DNA of 60,220 nt, from the NCBI GenBank assembly GCA_947479475.1, contig CANJZW010000019.1:1-60220 (forward strand), written 5' to 3'. The position numbers and the translations under genes were made by a program. Positions 17,657 to 26,299 of the stretch are shown piece after piece (positions within the stretch are counted from its first letter, which is position 1; each line of letters starts with the position of its first letter). The stretch comes from Chthoniobacteraceae bacterium. GTDB taxonomy: Bacteria; Verrucomicrobiota; Verrucomicrobiia; Chthoniobacterales; Chthoniobacteraceae. The notes beneath the pieces are model-generated. The model ran no database searches. It saw only the letters and a list, made by a program, of their open reading frames with translations, and was not told the DNA's origin.

Positions 17657-19606
17657 GTGACACGCCCCTCCCTTTCCTTGTTGGCGCTGCTTTTAACGAG
17701 CCCCGCCTTCGCGCAGTGGCCGGAGCCCAAGCTCACCGTCGTCTCGCCCAGCGGCGCACAAGCCGGCACATCTGTTTCAATACTCGCCACCGGATCAGAC
17801 CTTGAGGATGCAGATCTTCAATTCTTTCATCCCGGATTCGTCGCCATCCGAGATGCAAAGGATCCTAAAAAATGGAGCGTTGAAATCTCAAAAAACGTCC
17901 CTCCTGGCTGTTACGACGCAAGGTTTGCCGGCAAAAATGGCGTTTCAAACCCCAGACGGTTTGAAGTCGGTTCGCTTCCAGAGACCGAGGCATTGCCAAA
18001 AGCCGTCACCAAACAGGAGGCACAGGAAATCACCCTCCCAAGCGTGGTGCGAGGGAGTGTGCCGAAGCAGGGCATGTTGTGGTTTAAAATGACGGCGGTG
18101 CGCGGACAGGAGCTTGTTTTTGACTGTCACGCCAACAGCCTGGACTCGCGATTGGAACCGGCTCTCTCCCTTTTTGACACACAAGGCAGAGAACTGGCAG
18201 GAGTGCGCAACAAACCCTTGCGATGGACTCCTGAAACCGACGCGACGCTTTGGCTAAGTTTGAGGGACTTTATCAACAATGGAGGAAACGAGCACTTTTT
18301 CCGTCTGTACGCAGGAAGCCCCGGAGAGCTGAAAAAGGCTGAGGCTCCGGCCCTGCCGCTCTTTTGGCCGCCACCGGCGCCATCCTTTGTCGAGCAGGAA
18401 CCCAATGATGGAGCAAAGGCGCAACCCATCGTGCCACCGGTTGAAATCGCTGGTGAGTTTTATCCCACTCGCGATGTGGACGCCTTCAAGTTTGAGGCGA
18501 AAAAAGGAGATGTTTGGTGGATGGAAGTTTACTCCGAGCGATTCGGAGTCCCCACGCACCCTCGGCTGGTAGTCGAGCGCCTTTCCTCCGACAAGGAAGG
18601 CAAACAAACCGCGCAGGACGCCATCCTTTTGGAAGATGCCCCTCCATTTGCGGGGGATGCCGATTTCAACGGCCAGCACTTCGACCCGTCGGGACGATTT
18701 GAGGCCAAGGAAGAAGGCACGTACCGTGTGCAGGTTAGGGACATCAACAATGCCATCGAGCCCAGCCATGCGAGACGCTACCAGCTGAGCATCCGCAAAC
18801 CCGGGCCCGATTTCGCGCTCGTTGCCGCGGTCCTGACGCCAACGCCGAACAAGACGTTCAAAGACTATACTGGAGCAGCCATTCAAGTTCGCGCCGCCAA
18901 TATCCGGCCAGCGCAGGTATTTCCCCTGCGCGTGCTCGCACTGCGCAGAGACGGCTTTGAAGGAGCCATCTCTTTGGAAGCATTTGATTTGCCTCCTGGC
19001 CTCACCGCAGAACCAAGCATCATCGGTCTGAAACAAACCGAAGGCACGCTACTTCTGCGCGCCGCGGTCGGCGCTGCGCCGTGGTCGGGAAGCATCCGCA
19101 TCACTGGAACCAGCCTTGTAGGCGGGGCGCAACGCAAACACGCCGCCCGGGCTTCCACGCCGGTCTGGGAAAGCACCGTGACCCAGTTTATCGAACCTCC
19201 TCGCTCCCGGTTCATGGACGCCATGGTTTGCGCGATTGTCGACGATGCTCCCTTTGGAGATACCCTTCTGGCGGAGCGTGAGGCTGCTGACGTGGGAGCG
19301 ACTGAGAAAGTAAAGTTCCGGCTCAAAGTGGACCACAAATCAGGCGAAGCGGCGCCAGTCAAAGTCAAGGTCATGGGACTCGCTGGTCTGGAAAAGGCCA
19401 AGGAGACGGAAATAGCCATCAAAGACGCGAGTGCCGAGTACGAGGTGGACCTTGCCCCACTCAAACTCTTGCCCGGAGATTATACGGTCTGGTTCCGAGG
19501 GGAACAGAAGGTGAAGCGCGAAGTGAAGGGTAAAGCCAGCGAGATGAACGTCGTGCTTTGCTCGAACAGTTTGTCCTTAAAGATCAAGGAGACGCAGAAG
19601 CCATGA
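17657..19606 (+). CDS. Exported protein with PPC-type domains
   Basis: A GTG at 17657, two bases after the previous stop, gives a clean signal peptide (LLALLLTSPAFAQ); a start further upstream would lie inside the preceding gene. The N-terminal beta domain (SPSGAQAGTSVSILATGSDL) is IPT-like. At least two pre-peptidase C-terminal (PPC)-like regions follow (VRGQELVFDCHANSLDSRLEP; FKFEAKKGDVWWMEVYSERFG), with the EQEPNDGAKA lead-in typical of PPC domains. The length is 649 residues. No protease domain is present despite the PPC name. It is probably a structural or binding partner of the DUF1549 proteins. Its stop overlaps the next start by ATGA (19603-19606). Confidence 0.82.
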   Translation: MTRPSLSLLALLLTSPAFAQWPEPKLTVVSPSGAQAGTSVSILATGSDLEDADLQFFHPGFVAIRDAKDPKKWSVEISKNVPPGCYDARFAGKNGVSNPRRFEVGSLPETEALPKAVTKQEAQEITLPSVVRGSVPKQGMLWFKMTAVRGQELVFDCHANSLDSRLEPALSLFDTQGRELAGVRNKPLRWTPETDATLWLSLRDFINNGGNEHFFRLYAGSPGELKKAEAPALPLFWPPPAPSFVEQEPNDGAKAQPIVPPVEIAGEFYPTRDVDAFKFEAKKGDVWWMEVYSERFGVPTHPRLVVERLSSDKEGKQTAQDAILLEDAPPFAGDADFNGQHFDPSGRFEAKEEGTYRVQVRDINNAIEPSHARRYQLSIRKPGPDFALVAAVLTPTPNKTFKDYTGAAIQVRAANIRPAQVFPLRVLALRRDGFEGAISLEAFDLPPGLTAEPSIIGLKQTEGTLLLRAAVGAAPWSGSIRITGTSLVGGAQRKHAARASTPVWESTVTQFIEPPRSRFMDAMVCAIVDDAPFGDTLLAEREAADVGATEKVKFRLKVDHKSGEAAPVKVKVMGLAGLEKAKETEIAIKDASAEYEVDLAPLKLLPGDYTVWFRGEQKVKREVKGKASEMNVVLCSNSLSLKIKETQKP

Positions 19607-21888
19607 AAAACCTGAGGCTTTTTTTATTGCTGGCCTGCCTGCCATCCTCCGCAGCAAAAGCCGAACCGCTCTCGTTTGCGCGCGACATCCAGCCGCTGCT
19701 CGAACAAAGCTGCCTTCCCTGCCACAACAAGACGAAGTCCGAGGGCGGCCTGATTCTGGAAACCCCCCAGGCCATGGTGGAGGGAGGCGACAACGGCCCC
19801 GCCCTTGTCCCAAACCGCGCCATGGAAAGTTTGATCTACCAGACCGCGACCCGGAAAAAGAAACCCTTCATGCCCCCGGAAGCGAACAAGGCGAAGGCCC
19901 CTCACTTGGAGGCGAACCAAATCGAAATTCTGCGGCGCTGGATTGACGAAGGTGCCACTGGCAACGCCAGACCCCGACAAGCGGTGGCATGGAAGGCCAT
20001 GCCGTCCAAAATCAGGAGCATCAGCGCACTCGCAAGCAGCCCGGACGGCCACTTTGGAGCCGCGGCGCGGGGCGATACGGTTACGGTGTACGACCTGCTT
20101 CAGCAACGGGAGGTCTTTTCCTTCAAGGCACATCCGGATATCGTCACATCCGTCGCATTCAGTCCCGACGGCCTGTATCTTGCGACGGGCAGTTTTAGCG
20201 AGGTGAAGCTCTGGGGGAAAAAGAGCAGCCCGCCAAGCGCTCTCTCCGAGGCAGCCGCAAAAGCCGCCACCGGTCAGGATGGTTCAATCGAGGCCGTGAT
20301 TCTCGAGGGCGGCACTGTTGAATTGAAGGACGTTGCCTCGAAAAAGAAAATCGCCTCCCTCCTCACGGACCGGAAGCTTTTGGATCAGGAAACGTTTGCA
20401 AACCTAGAACTGGCAGGCTCCAAATTTGAGTTGGGATTTTTGGAGAACGAACTCAAGGGCACCAAGGAACGGGTGACAAAGATCACGACCGACCTTGAGA
20501 AAGCCAACAAGGAACATGCGACGCTTCTGCCAAAGCGAGCCGAACAAGCCAAGGCCCTCGCAGAGGCAACGGCAAAACGGGATGCTCTGCTCCTAGAGAG
20601 GGATTCCAGCGATGACGCCTTCATGACTGCAACCCGCGCGCTGGAGGCGGCCAAGATTGCTGAGACGACTGCTCTTACAGCGCTTAAAACCACCGAAAGC
20701 GCCAAGCCAGCCCCGGGCGCGGAACCGATTTCCTCCGCAGCACAGGGACACGAAGAAGCAAAAGTTGCTGCAAAAAAAGCGGGAGACGAACGAACGGGAC
20801 TGGAAGCCGCACTAAAAAAAGCGAAAGAAGCACTGGAGGCGAAACAAAAGCTGGTCACGGATTCCATCAAAGCCGTGGGAGAAGCCGCCAGCGCCATTTC
20901 CAGCGCAAGAACGGCCGAATTAAACGCCGCAAATTTTGCGACTGTCCTCGAACAACTCAAAAAAAACGAATCGAGCCAAAGCACCTCCGTTGAACAGGCT
21001 AAATCTGCACTGACCGAAACTGAAAAACGCGCCGCCTCGGCCATCTCTGCGATTGCGGAGTACCGTCAGCCCCCAGCGGAATCGCTGAGCTTCGGCACAG
21101 ATGGGCTTCTTTATACAACCCACTCAGACGGAAAAATCCGCACCTGGCATGCAACAACGGGAACCCCCCTCGACGACGCCGACATCCACCCGCGCTGGGA
21201 AATGCTCCGCGTCATTGGCGATGCATCGAAGGTTGTTTCGCCATTAACGGGCCGCGTCAGTTCCATCGTATTTTCGCCCGATGGAAAATCACTGGCCACT
21301 GGCAGCGGGGAAACCTCGCGGAGTGGGGAGATGAAAATCTGGGACGTTCAAACAGGGCAACTCCAGCGTGAGTTCGTCAAACCGCACAAAGACGCCGTAT
21401 TGAGTTTAAACTTTTCGCGAGATGGAAAATGGCTGGCGAGCGGCTCCGCAGACCGGTCCGTGCGAATCTGGGAAATTTCGAGCGGGAAGCTGTTTCGAAA
21501 CTTAGAGGCGCATGGGAGCCACGTGCTTTCCGTCGCCTTCCGCTCTGATTCCCGCCGGCTCGTGAGCGCCGGCTCAGACAATGTGCTCAAAATCTGGAAT
21601 GTCGAAAATTCAGACGTGATTGCCACGGTGAGCGGATTCACCAAAGAGGTAAACAACGTGCTCTACTTGGGGCGTGGAGACGAGGTGCTTGCCACGAGCG
21701 GCGGCCCGCTCGTGCGCATCGTCAAGGACGCTGGCGGCGATGTCCGGGCGAAGACCGAGGGGTTTTCAAAATTCATCACCACAGCCGCGGCGGCCCGGGA
21801 TGGAAAAACGCAGCTCGTAGGCGACGTCGAAGGAACGCTGCGGCTCCTGAGCCCCGAGGGAAAAATCCTCCGGGAATGGTCCCGCTGA
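19603..21888 (+). CDS. Exported cytochrome-motif protein with WD40 repeats split by a long coiled coil
   Basis: The 761-residue protein has a signal peptide (1-20), a planctomycete-type cytochrome (PSCyt1) domain with Cys37-x-x-Cys40-His41 (SCLPCHNKTKSEGGL) and LRRWIDEGATG. WD40 repeats follow from about residue 140 (VTSVAFSPDGLYLATGSFSEVKLW). Then residues about 258-486 are a long Ala/Lys/Glu-rich coiled coil. WD40 repeats resume to the end (VLSLNFSRDGKWLASGSADRSVRIWE). WD40 propellers usually bind proteins. The insertion of a coil between blades would give a stalk-like shape. The start is translationally coupled to the gene before. Function unknown; probably a periplasmic or outer-surface redox-linked scaffold. 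Confidence 0.88.
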   Translation: MKNLRLFLLLACLPSSAAKAEPLSFARDIQPLLEQSCLPCHNKTKSEGGLILETPQAMVEGGDNGPALVPNRAMESLIYQTATRKKKPFMPPEANKAKAPHLEANQIEILRRWIDEGATGNARPRQAVAWKAMPSKIRSISALASSPDGHFGAAARGDTVTVYDLLQQREVFSFKAHPDIVTSVAFSPDGLYLATGSFSEVKLWGKKSSPPSALSEAAAKAATGQDGSIEAVILEGGTVELKDVASKKKIASLLTDRKLLDQETFANLELAGSKFELGFLENELKGTKERVTKITTDLEKANKEHATLLPKRAEQAKALAEATAKRDALLLERDSSDDAFMTATRALEAAKIAETTALTALKTTESAKPAPGAEPISSAAQGHEEAKVAAKKAGDERTGLEAALKKAKEALEAKQKLVTDSIKAVGEAASAISSARTAELNAANFATVLEQLKKNESSQSTSVEQAKSALTETEKRAASAISAIAEYRQPPAESLSFGTDGLLYTTHSDGKIRTWHATTGTPLDDADIHPRWEMLRVIGDASKVVSPLTGRVSSIVFSPDGKSLATGSGETSRSGEMKIWDVQTGQLQREFVKPHKDAVLSLNFSRDGKWLASGSADRSVRIWEISSGKLFRNLEAHGSHVLSVAFRSDSRRLVSAGSDNVLKIWNVENSDVIATVSGFTKEVNNVLYLGRGDEVLATSGGPLVRIVKDAGGDVRAKTEGFSKFITTAAAARDGKTQLVGDVEGTLRLLSPEGKILREWSR

Positions 21889-21980
21889 AGTCCCCTGCCC
21901 TTTTTGCTCCGCCCCCGTTTCAACCTCCATATTGTGCTCCCCTTGAGCTAGTCTCGCAGTTAATCTCCCAGCCCACCCCA

Positions 21981-23408
21981 ATGAAATCCAACTTTTGCCC
22001 CGGCCCGATTTCTCGTCGTAGCTTCCTCCAATTCGGGGGCCTTTCCATGCTTGGAATGAACCTGGCCGATTCGCTCCGAGTCCAGGCGGCGCAGCCCGCA
22101 GGGCTTCCCCAGGTTTCCTCGGACACCTCCGTCATCTTCATCTGGCTTCCTGGCGGCCCCCCGCACATGGAAACCTACGACATGAAGCCGGATGCGCCCG
22201 TCGAGTACCGGGGAATTTTCCGCCCCATTAAGACCAACGTTTCCGGGATGGAGATCTGCGAGTTGCTGCCGCTCCAGGCCAAGATTGCGGACAAGTTTAA
22301 TATCATCCGCTCCGTGAGCCACGATTTCAGCGACCACGGAGGCGGACACAAACGCTTCCTCACCGGCCGCATTCCTGCCACGCCGGTTGGCACCGTGAAC
22401 GATGCGCCCGCCGTCACGAGTGTTATCTTCAAGTGCCTGACCGAAAACGGCGGCTTTAAGGAGGGGATGCCTCCAGTCGTTTTCGGGGCAGACGCCGGAC
22501 GCGGCTTGGACGTGTTCGCAAACGGCCCCGCCTATTTGGGCGGAGCGAACACCCCCTTTATTGTTTCCGGCGATCCTAGCGACAAGTCTTTCAAGGTGCA
22601 GAACCTTGGGATCTCGCGGGAGATGGAAACCCGACTAGAGGACCGCATGGCTCTGCGCCGGGGCCTGGACAACTTCCGCCGAGACATGGACCAAAGCGGC
22701 GTACTGCAGGCGATGGATAGCTTCAACCAAAACGCCTACCAGATGCTCACCAGCGAGAAGGTGCGCAACGCCTTCGACATTTCGCAGGAACCACCGCGCG
22801 TACGCGAACGCTACGGTATGCACGCCTACGGGCAGCGCGGTCTCATGGCCCGCCGCCTTGTGGAGGCGGGTTGCAGGTTTGTGGAGATGGTTTGGGAAAA
22901 TCCGTTCCCGGGGAAACCGCAGCCTGCTGACTGCGTCTACAACTGGGACAGTCACGCGGTGAACTGCAACATTTTCAACGATGCCCGCTGGCGTTTTCCC
23001 GCCTATGACCAGGCGGTGTCGGCCCTCATTGAGGACCTCTACGCGCGCGGCCTCGACCGCCGCACCCTGCTGGTGGTCACCGGCGAATTCGGACGCACCC
23101 CGAAGATCAGCACGGAGGTGGGCACGGCCAACAAAATCACGCAACCCGGCCGCGACCATTGGTCCAAGGCCATGTCCATGATCGTCTCTGGCGGAGGCAT
23201 GCGCACCGGCCAGATCATCGGCGCGACTAACAGCCGCGGGGAATACCCCGTGGAGAGACCACTCACTCCCAATGATTTGTGGGCTACTGTTTACCAGCAT
23301 CTCGGCATCGACTCCTCCCGCAGCTTCCTGGACCACCAGGGGCGCCCGATGCCGATCCTGCCCTTCGGTGAATCCATCGACGAACTGCTCCCCGCTAAGT
23401 CGGTGTAA
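21981..23408 (+). CDS. Tat-exported DUF1501 protein
   Basis: The 475-residue product begins with a twin-arginine signal (SRRSFLQFGGLSMLG), placing the start at 21981. The DUF1501 family belongs to the alkaline phosphatase/sulfatase-like fold. Visible conserved blocks are FIWLPGGPPHMETYDMKP, IIRSVSHDFSDHGGGHKRFLTGR, VVTGEFGRTPKIS and GRDHWSKAMSMIVSGGGMRTGQIIGAT. These hold Asp/His residues expected to bind metal. No enzymatic activity has been established for the family. It nearly always pairs with DUF1549/DUF1553 genes, as here. The following gene is 12 bases away. Confidence 0.93.
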   Translation: MKSNFCPGPISRRSFLQFGGLSMLGMNLADSLRVQAAQPAGLPQVSSDTSVIFIWLPGGPPHMETYDMKPDAPVEYRGIFRPIKTNVSGMEICELLPLQAKIADKFNIIRSVSHDFSDHGGGHKRFLTGRIPATPVGTVNDAPAVTSVIFKCLTENGGFKEGMPPVVFGADAGRGLDVFANGPAYLGGANTPFIVSGDPSDKSFKVQNLGISREMETRLEDRMALRRGLDNFRRDMDQSGVLQAMDSFNQNAYQMLTSEKVRNAFDISQEPPRVRERYGMHAYGQRGLMARRLVEAGCRFVEMVWENPFPGKPQPADCVYNWDSHAVNCNIFNDARWRFPAYDQAVSALIEDLYARGLDRRTLLVVTGEFGRTPKISTEVGTANKITQPGRDHWSKAMSMIVSGGGMRTGQIIGATNSRGEYPVERPLTPNDLWATVYQHLGIDSSRSFLDHQGRPMPILPFGESIDELLPAKSV

Positions 23409-23420
23409 CCCAAGGCGCCC

Positions 23421-24407
23421 ATGCTCCCCAACGGTTTGATCGGCAGACGTGGTTTTTTGGCGGCCCAGGGTTTGGCCTTTCTCGGAGCGTTAGCGACGGA
23501 AGCCTCCGCGGCCCCAGCCCCTAAAGCCCTCGACATCATTGACTGCCACACACACTTCTACGACCCAACTCGCCCGCAAGGCGTTCCCTGGCCCGCGAAG
23601 AATACGCCGCTTTACCGAACGGTGCTTCCAAAGCACCTTAAGGAGCAGCCCCAGTTCCGGCCCGTTACAGGAACCGTGATTGTGGAAGCCAGTCCTTGGG
23701 TGGAGGATAACCAGTGGCTGTTGGACATCGCAAAAGACGATCCCTTCATCACAGGCATCGTCGGCAACCTCAACCCTGGCAGCCCTGATTTCTCCAAAGA
23801 CCTCCGGCGTTTCGCCGCCAACCCTCTCTTCCGTGGAATCCGGGTCTCCGCTGATACGCTCAGAACAGCTCTAGAGGCGGGACGGTTGGAGGGTTTCAAT
23901 CTCATGGCTGACTTGGACCTGGCCCTCGACATCAATGGCAAGGACTCCGCAACGCTGGCCGCCCGACTGGCCACGCACGTGCCCGCTCTGCGCATCGTTC
24001 TCAACCACCTTGGCAGCGTCGCGGTGACCGCGGAGGCGCCGCCACAAGCTTGGGCCGAGGGATTGGTGACGGCGGCTCGCCAGCAAAACATCTGGATCAA
24101 AATTTCCGCCCTTGCTGAGAGTGCGGCTCAGGGCGGTAAAAACGCACCCGCGGATCTGACCTTTTACCGGCCCTACATCGATGTAATCTGGAAATCCTTC
24201 GGTGACGACAAAGTCATCTACGGGAGCAACTGGCCGGTGTCAGAAAGAGCGTGCGATTATATCACGCTGCAGCGCATTGCGCTGGAGTACGCTTTTGAAA
24301 GAGGCGACGCAGCCACGCGCAAGTTTTGTTCGCTGAACGCAAAACGCGCCTATAAGTGGCTGGATCGGCCGGGTAGAATTCGGGGCGTCACGACTCCCTC
24401 TCCCTAA
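23421..24407 (+). CDS. Exported amidohydrolase (TIM-barrel, lactonase-like)
   Basis: The 328-residue protein has an N-terminal Tat-like signal (GRRGFLAAQGLAFLGA). It is followed by an amidohydrolase-2 domain: metal ligands in DCHTHFYDP, RIVLNHLGS in the middle, and KVIYGSNWPVSE near the C-terminus. Relatives hydrolyse lactones of sugar acids or aromatic pathway intermediates (2-pyrone-4,6-dicarboxylate lactonase, rhamnonolactonase-like). Export of such an enzyme is unusual outside PVC bacteria. It is part of the same-strand block; the DUF5069 gene starts 10 bases later. Substrate unknown. Confidence 0.88.
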   Translation: MLPNGLIGRRGFLAAQGLAFLGALATEASAAPAPKALDIIDCHTHFYDPTRPQGVPWPAKNTPLYRTVLPKHLKEQPQFRPVTGTVIVEASPWVEDNQWLLDIAKDDPFITGIVGNLNPGSPDFSKDLRRFAANPLFRGIRVSADTLRTALEAGRLEGFNLMADLDLALDINGKDSATLAARLATHVPALRIVLNHLGSVAVTAEAPPQAWAEGLVTAARQQNIWIKISALAESAAQGGKNAPADLTFYRPYIDVIWKSFGDDKVIYGSNWPVSERACDYITLQRIALEYAFERGDAATRKFCSLNAKRAYKWLDRPGRIRGVTTPSP

Positions 24408-24417
24408 AAACCACCCC

Positions 24418-24849
24418 ATGTCCTTTCCTCTCCGCTCTCCCAAAGCCACTGTCGGCGGCATCGTCGTCTTCGGACGCATCCTCGACAAAATCCGTCTCTT
24501 TGCCTCGGAGGGAAAGCTCCCCGAGGGCTACCATTTTGGCCCGATCGAAGGCGCACGCACCTTTGATGATCGAGTCTGCCGCTTTTTGGGAGTTTCTTTC
24601 GAAGCCCTCAGACAACGCACCCTGGAAGGCGGTTCCGACGAGGACACCTTGGATTGGTGCTTCCAAACGGGAAGACGTCCAGATGCCGAACAAATCGAGG
24701 TCTGGAACACTTTCATGGAAAAACGGGGCTGGCGCGATAGCGCTTCCGCCGGACTTGCCCGCCAGAAAGAGGAGGCAGGATTGCCCCATCGAAACGACAT
24801 CGAAGTTTTCTTCGACCTCATGGATGTCGAAGAGGGACGCATGCCCTAA
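24418..24849 (+). CDS. DUF5069 family protein
   Basis: The 143-residue cytoplasmic protein shows the family pattern: RSPKATVGGIVVFGRILDKIRL, LPEGYHFG, DDRVCRFLGVSFEALRQR, GGSDEDTLDWCF. The family is common in Verrucomicrobiota and Planctomycetota and has no known activity. It has no signal peptide, in contrast to the five exported proteins encoded upstream. Ten bases separate it from the amidohydrolase gene, so it is probably the last gene of the block. Confidence 0.85.
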   Translation: MSFPLRSPKATVGGIVVFGRILDKIRLFASEGKLPEGYHFGPIEGARTFDDRVCRFLGVSFEALRQRTLEGGSDEDTLDWCFQTGRRPDAEQIEVWNTFMEKRGWRDSASAGLARQKEEAGLPHRNDIEVFFDLMDVEEGRMP

Positions 24850-25213
24850 GCCGGTTCGAAGAACGCACCGCACAGTCGCATGCGTTTCGCGGCCAAGTCG
24901 CCTCGCAAAATCGGTGCGAAGCATTCCTTACATTCACGACTCCGTTAGATTCAAAAACGGGGGCTCAAGCCGGCCGTTCGTACCCAAGCGAATCGCCTTT
25001 TTTCGCTTTGCCTCCAAAGGGCGCGCCACTGGAGTTATGAAAGCGGCAGCAAGGGAGATCGAGCTAAAGCACAACCACTTTTGAACCCTCCAAAATTGGG
25101 TTCCTTTGAAATTCTATGTGCGGCAGTGGACGCGACTCTGTCCCTAGACCTATGGTCGTTCTCTCCCCATTGCCAACCACGCCCGTGGCGACTCGTGCCC
25201 CCCTTCTCATTCT
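24850..25213. other. Intergenic region of 364 bases
   Basis: No gene is supported on either strand. Short inverted repeats are present: AAGCGA (24986-24991) with TCGCTT (25003-25008), the latter after a run of T, and AACCC/GGGTT around 25083-25101. Neither is a convincing terminator. Confidence 0.5.
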
Positions 25214-25867
25214 ATGATTCCTCGCCGCCGCATCTGGCTTGTTCCAGCGCTTCTGCTAACCGCAATCATCGTCCCCTTTCTCATTTGGGGGGACGCATTC
25301 GAATCGCTCCTCAGCATGGACGCCATGCGCGTGCTCTTTGAAAAAAACCTCCGTTTCGCATGGCTCATCGGCATCGCCCTTCTCGTCGCAGACCTGTTCC
25401 TCCCGATCCCAAGCACCGTCGTTATGTCCTCTTTGGGATGGCTCTACGGACCGCTTACCGGCGGCCTCATTGCCTCGACCGGGTTGTTCTTCTCCGCCTA
25501 CCTTGCCTACCAACTCTCCCGCCATCTCGGCCGACGGCTTGCAGTCCGCCTGGCCGGTGAGGAAAGCCTCACCGCGGCTGTCGAATGGTTTTCGCAAGCA
25601 GGCGGCCCCTGTATCGCCATCTCCCGGTGTCTGCCAGTCTTGAGCGAGGCTATCGCCTGCCTCGCAGGTCTCAGCGGTTTTCCTCAACGCCAATTCCTCA
25701 CGGCCGCTCTCTTCGGCAGCGTTCCCACGGGTTTCGTCTTCGCCTACATCGGCCACATGGGACGTAAAGACTCCACCGCCGCAATCGCCCTTAGCGCGAT
25801 CATCCCCGTCCTCCTCTGGTTTCTCTATCGCAGGATTTCATCGACAAAAGCCCGGCAAAAAATCTGA
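25214..25867 (+). CDS. DedA/TVP38-type (VTT domain) membrane protein
   Basis: The 217-residue protein has five or so hydrophobic segments and the VTT pattern. The motif FLPIPSTVVMSSLGWLYG is followed by AYQLSRHLGRR, then ISRCLPVLSEAIACLAG and a C-terminal helix. Members are thought to move lipids (undecaprenyl phosphate or phospholipids) across the cytoplasmic membrane. The FxPIPS motif and the conserved Arg in SRCLPVLSE support the call. Stand-alone transcription is likely. Confidence 0.9.
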   Translation: MIPRRRIWLVPALLLTAIIVPFLIWGDAFESLLSMDAMRVLFEKNLRFAWLIGIALLVADLFLPIPSTVVMSSLGWLYGPLTGGLIASTGLFFSAYLAYQLSRHLGRRLAVRLAGEESLTAAVEWFSQAGGPCIAISRCLPVLSEAIACLAGLSGFPQRQFLTAALFGSVPTGFVFAYIGHMGRKDSTAAIALSAIIPVLLWFLYRRISSTKARQKI

Positions 25868-26299
25868 ACGCATGGTTCGGGGTGTTTTCCTTTCGTCGCC
25901 ATGGTAAGAATCCAAATCCAAGTGCCCGACGAACTGTTTGCGCGAGAAAAAATTGTGCTCACTGACGTCCATGGCAAGGCGGCTGTTGATAAGCGGCAGC
26001 TCTCACCGGACAATCATTTCGCACTCAGCAACAAGGTCAGCGTTGCGCAACGCTCGCCTACCGCGGAGGCACGAAGGCAATCGCTGTGATTGAGGAGGAA
26101 GCGACACGGAAAGCGGGGGCAAACATGCCACGCATCTCGCCTTATCAATTTCACAAAAAAAAGATGCTCATTCTGGCTCGTTTGTGGATCTTACGATTCT
26201 TTCCTAAACGTCTTCCGGAAAGCTAGAACGATGCAATACTCGGAAGTATTTTCTCTGACAAGGCGATACCAAGATGGACGTTTTCGGGGAGCCCACATT
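25868..26299. other. 432-base region with gene debris
   Basis: No complete gene is supported. It holds one short open frame (25901-26089) that begins like an antitoxin. Composition becomes more AT-rich towards the CYTH-CHAD gene (26140-26300). Confidence 0.5.
25901..26089 (+). pseudogene. Possible remnant of an antitoxin-like gene
   Basis: The 62-codon frame opens with MVRIQIQVPDELFAREK, resembling N-termini of ribbon-helix-helix or VapB/RelB-like antitoxins. After that the sequence loses any family pattern and runs into a stop. No toxin gene follows. It could be a decayed antitoxin, or a chance resemblance over 17 residues. Confidence 0.25.
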
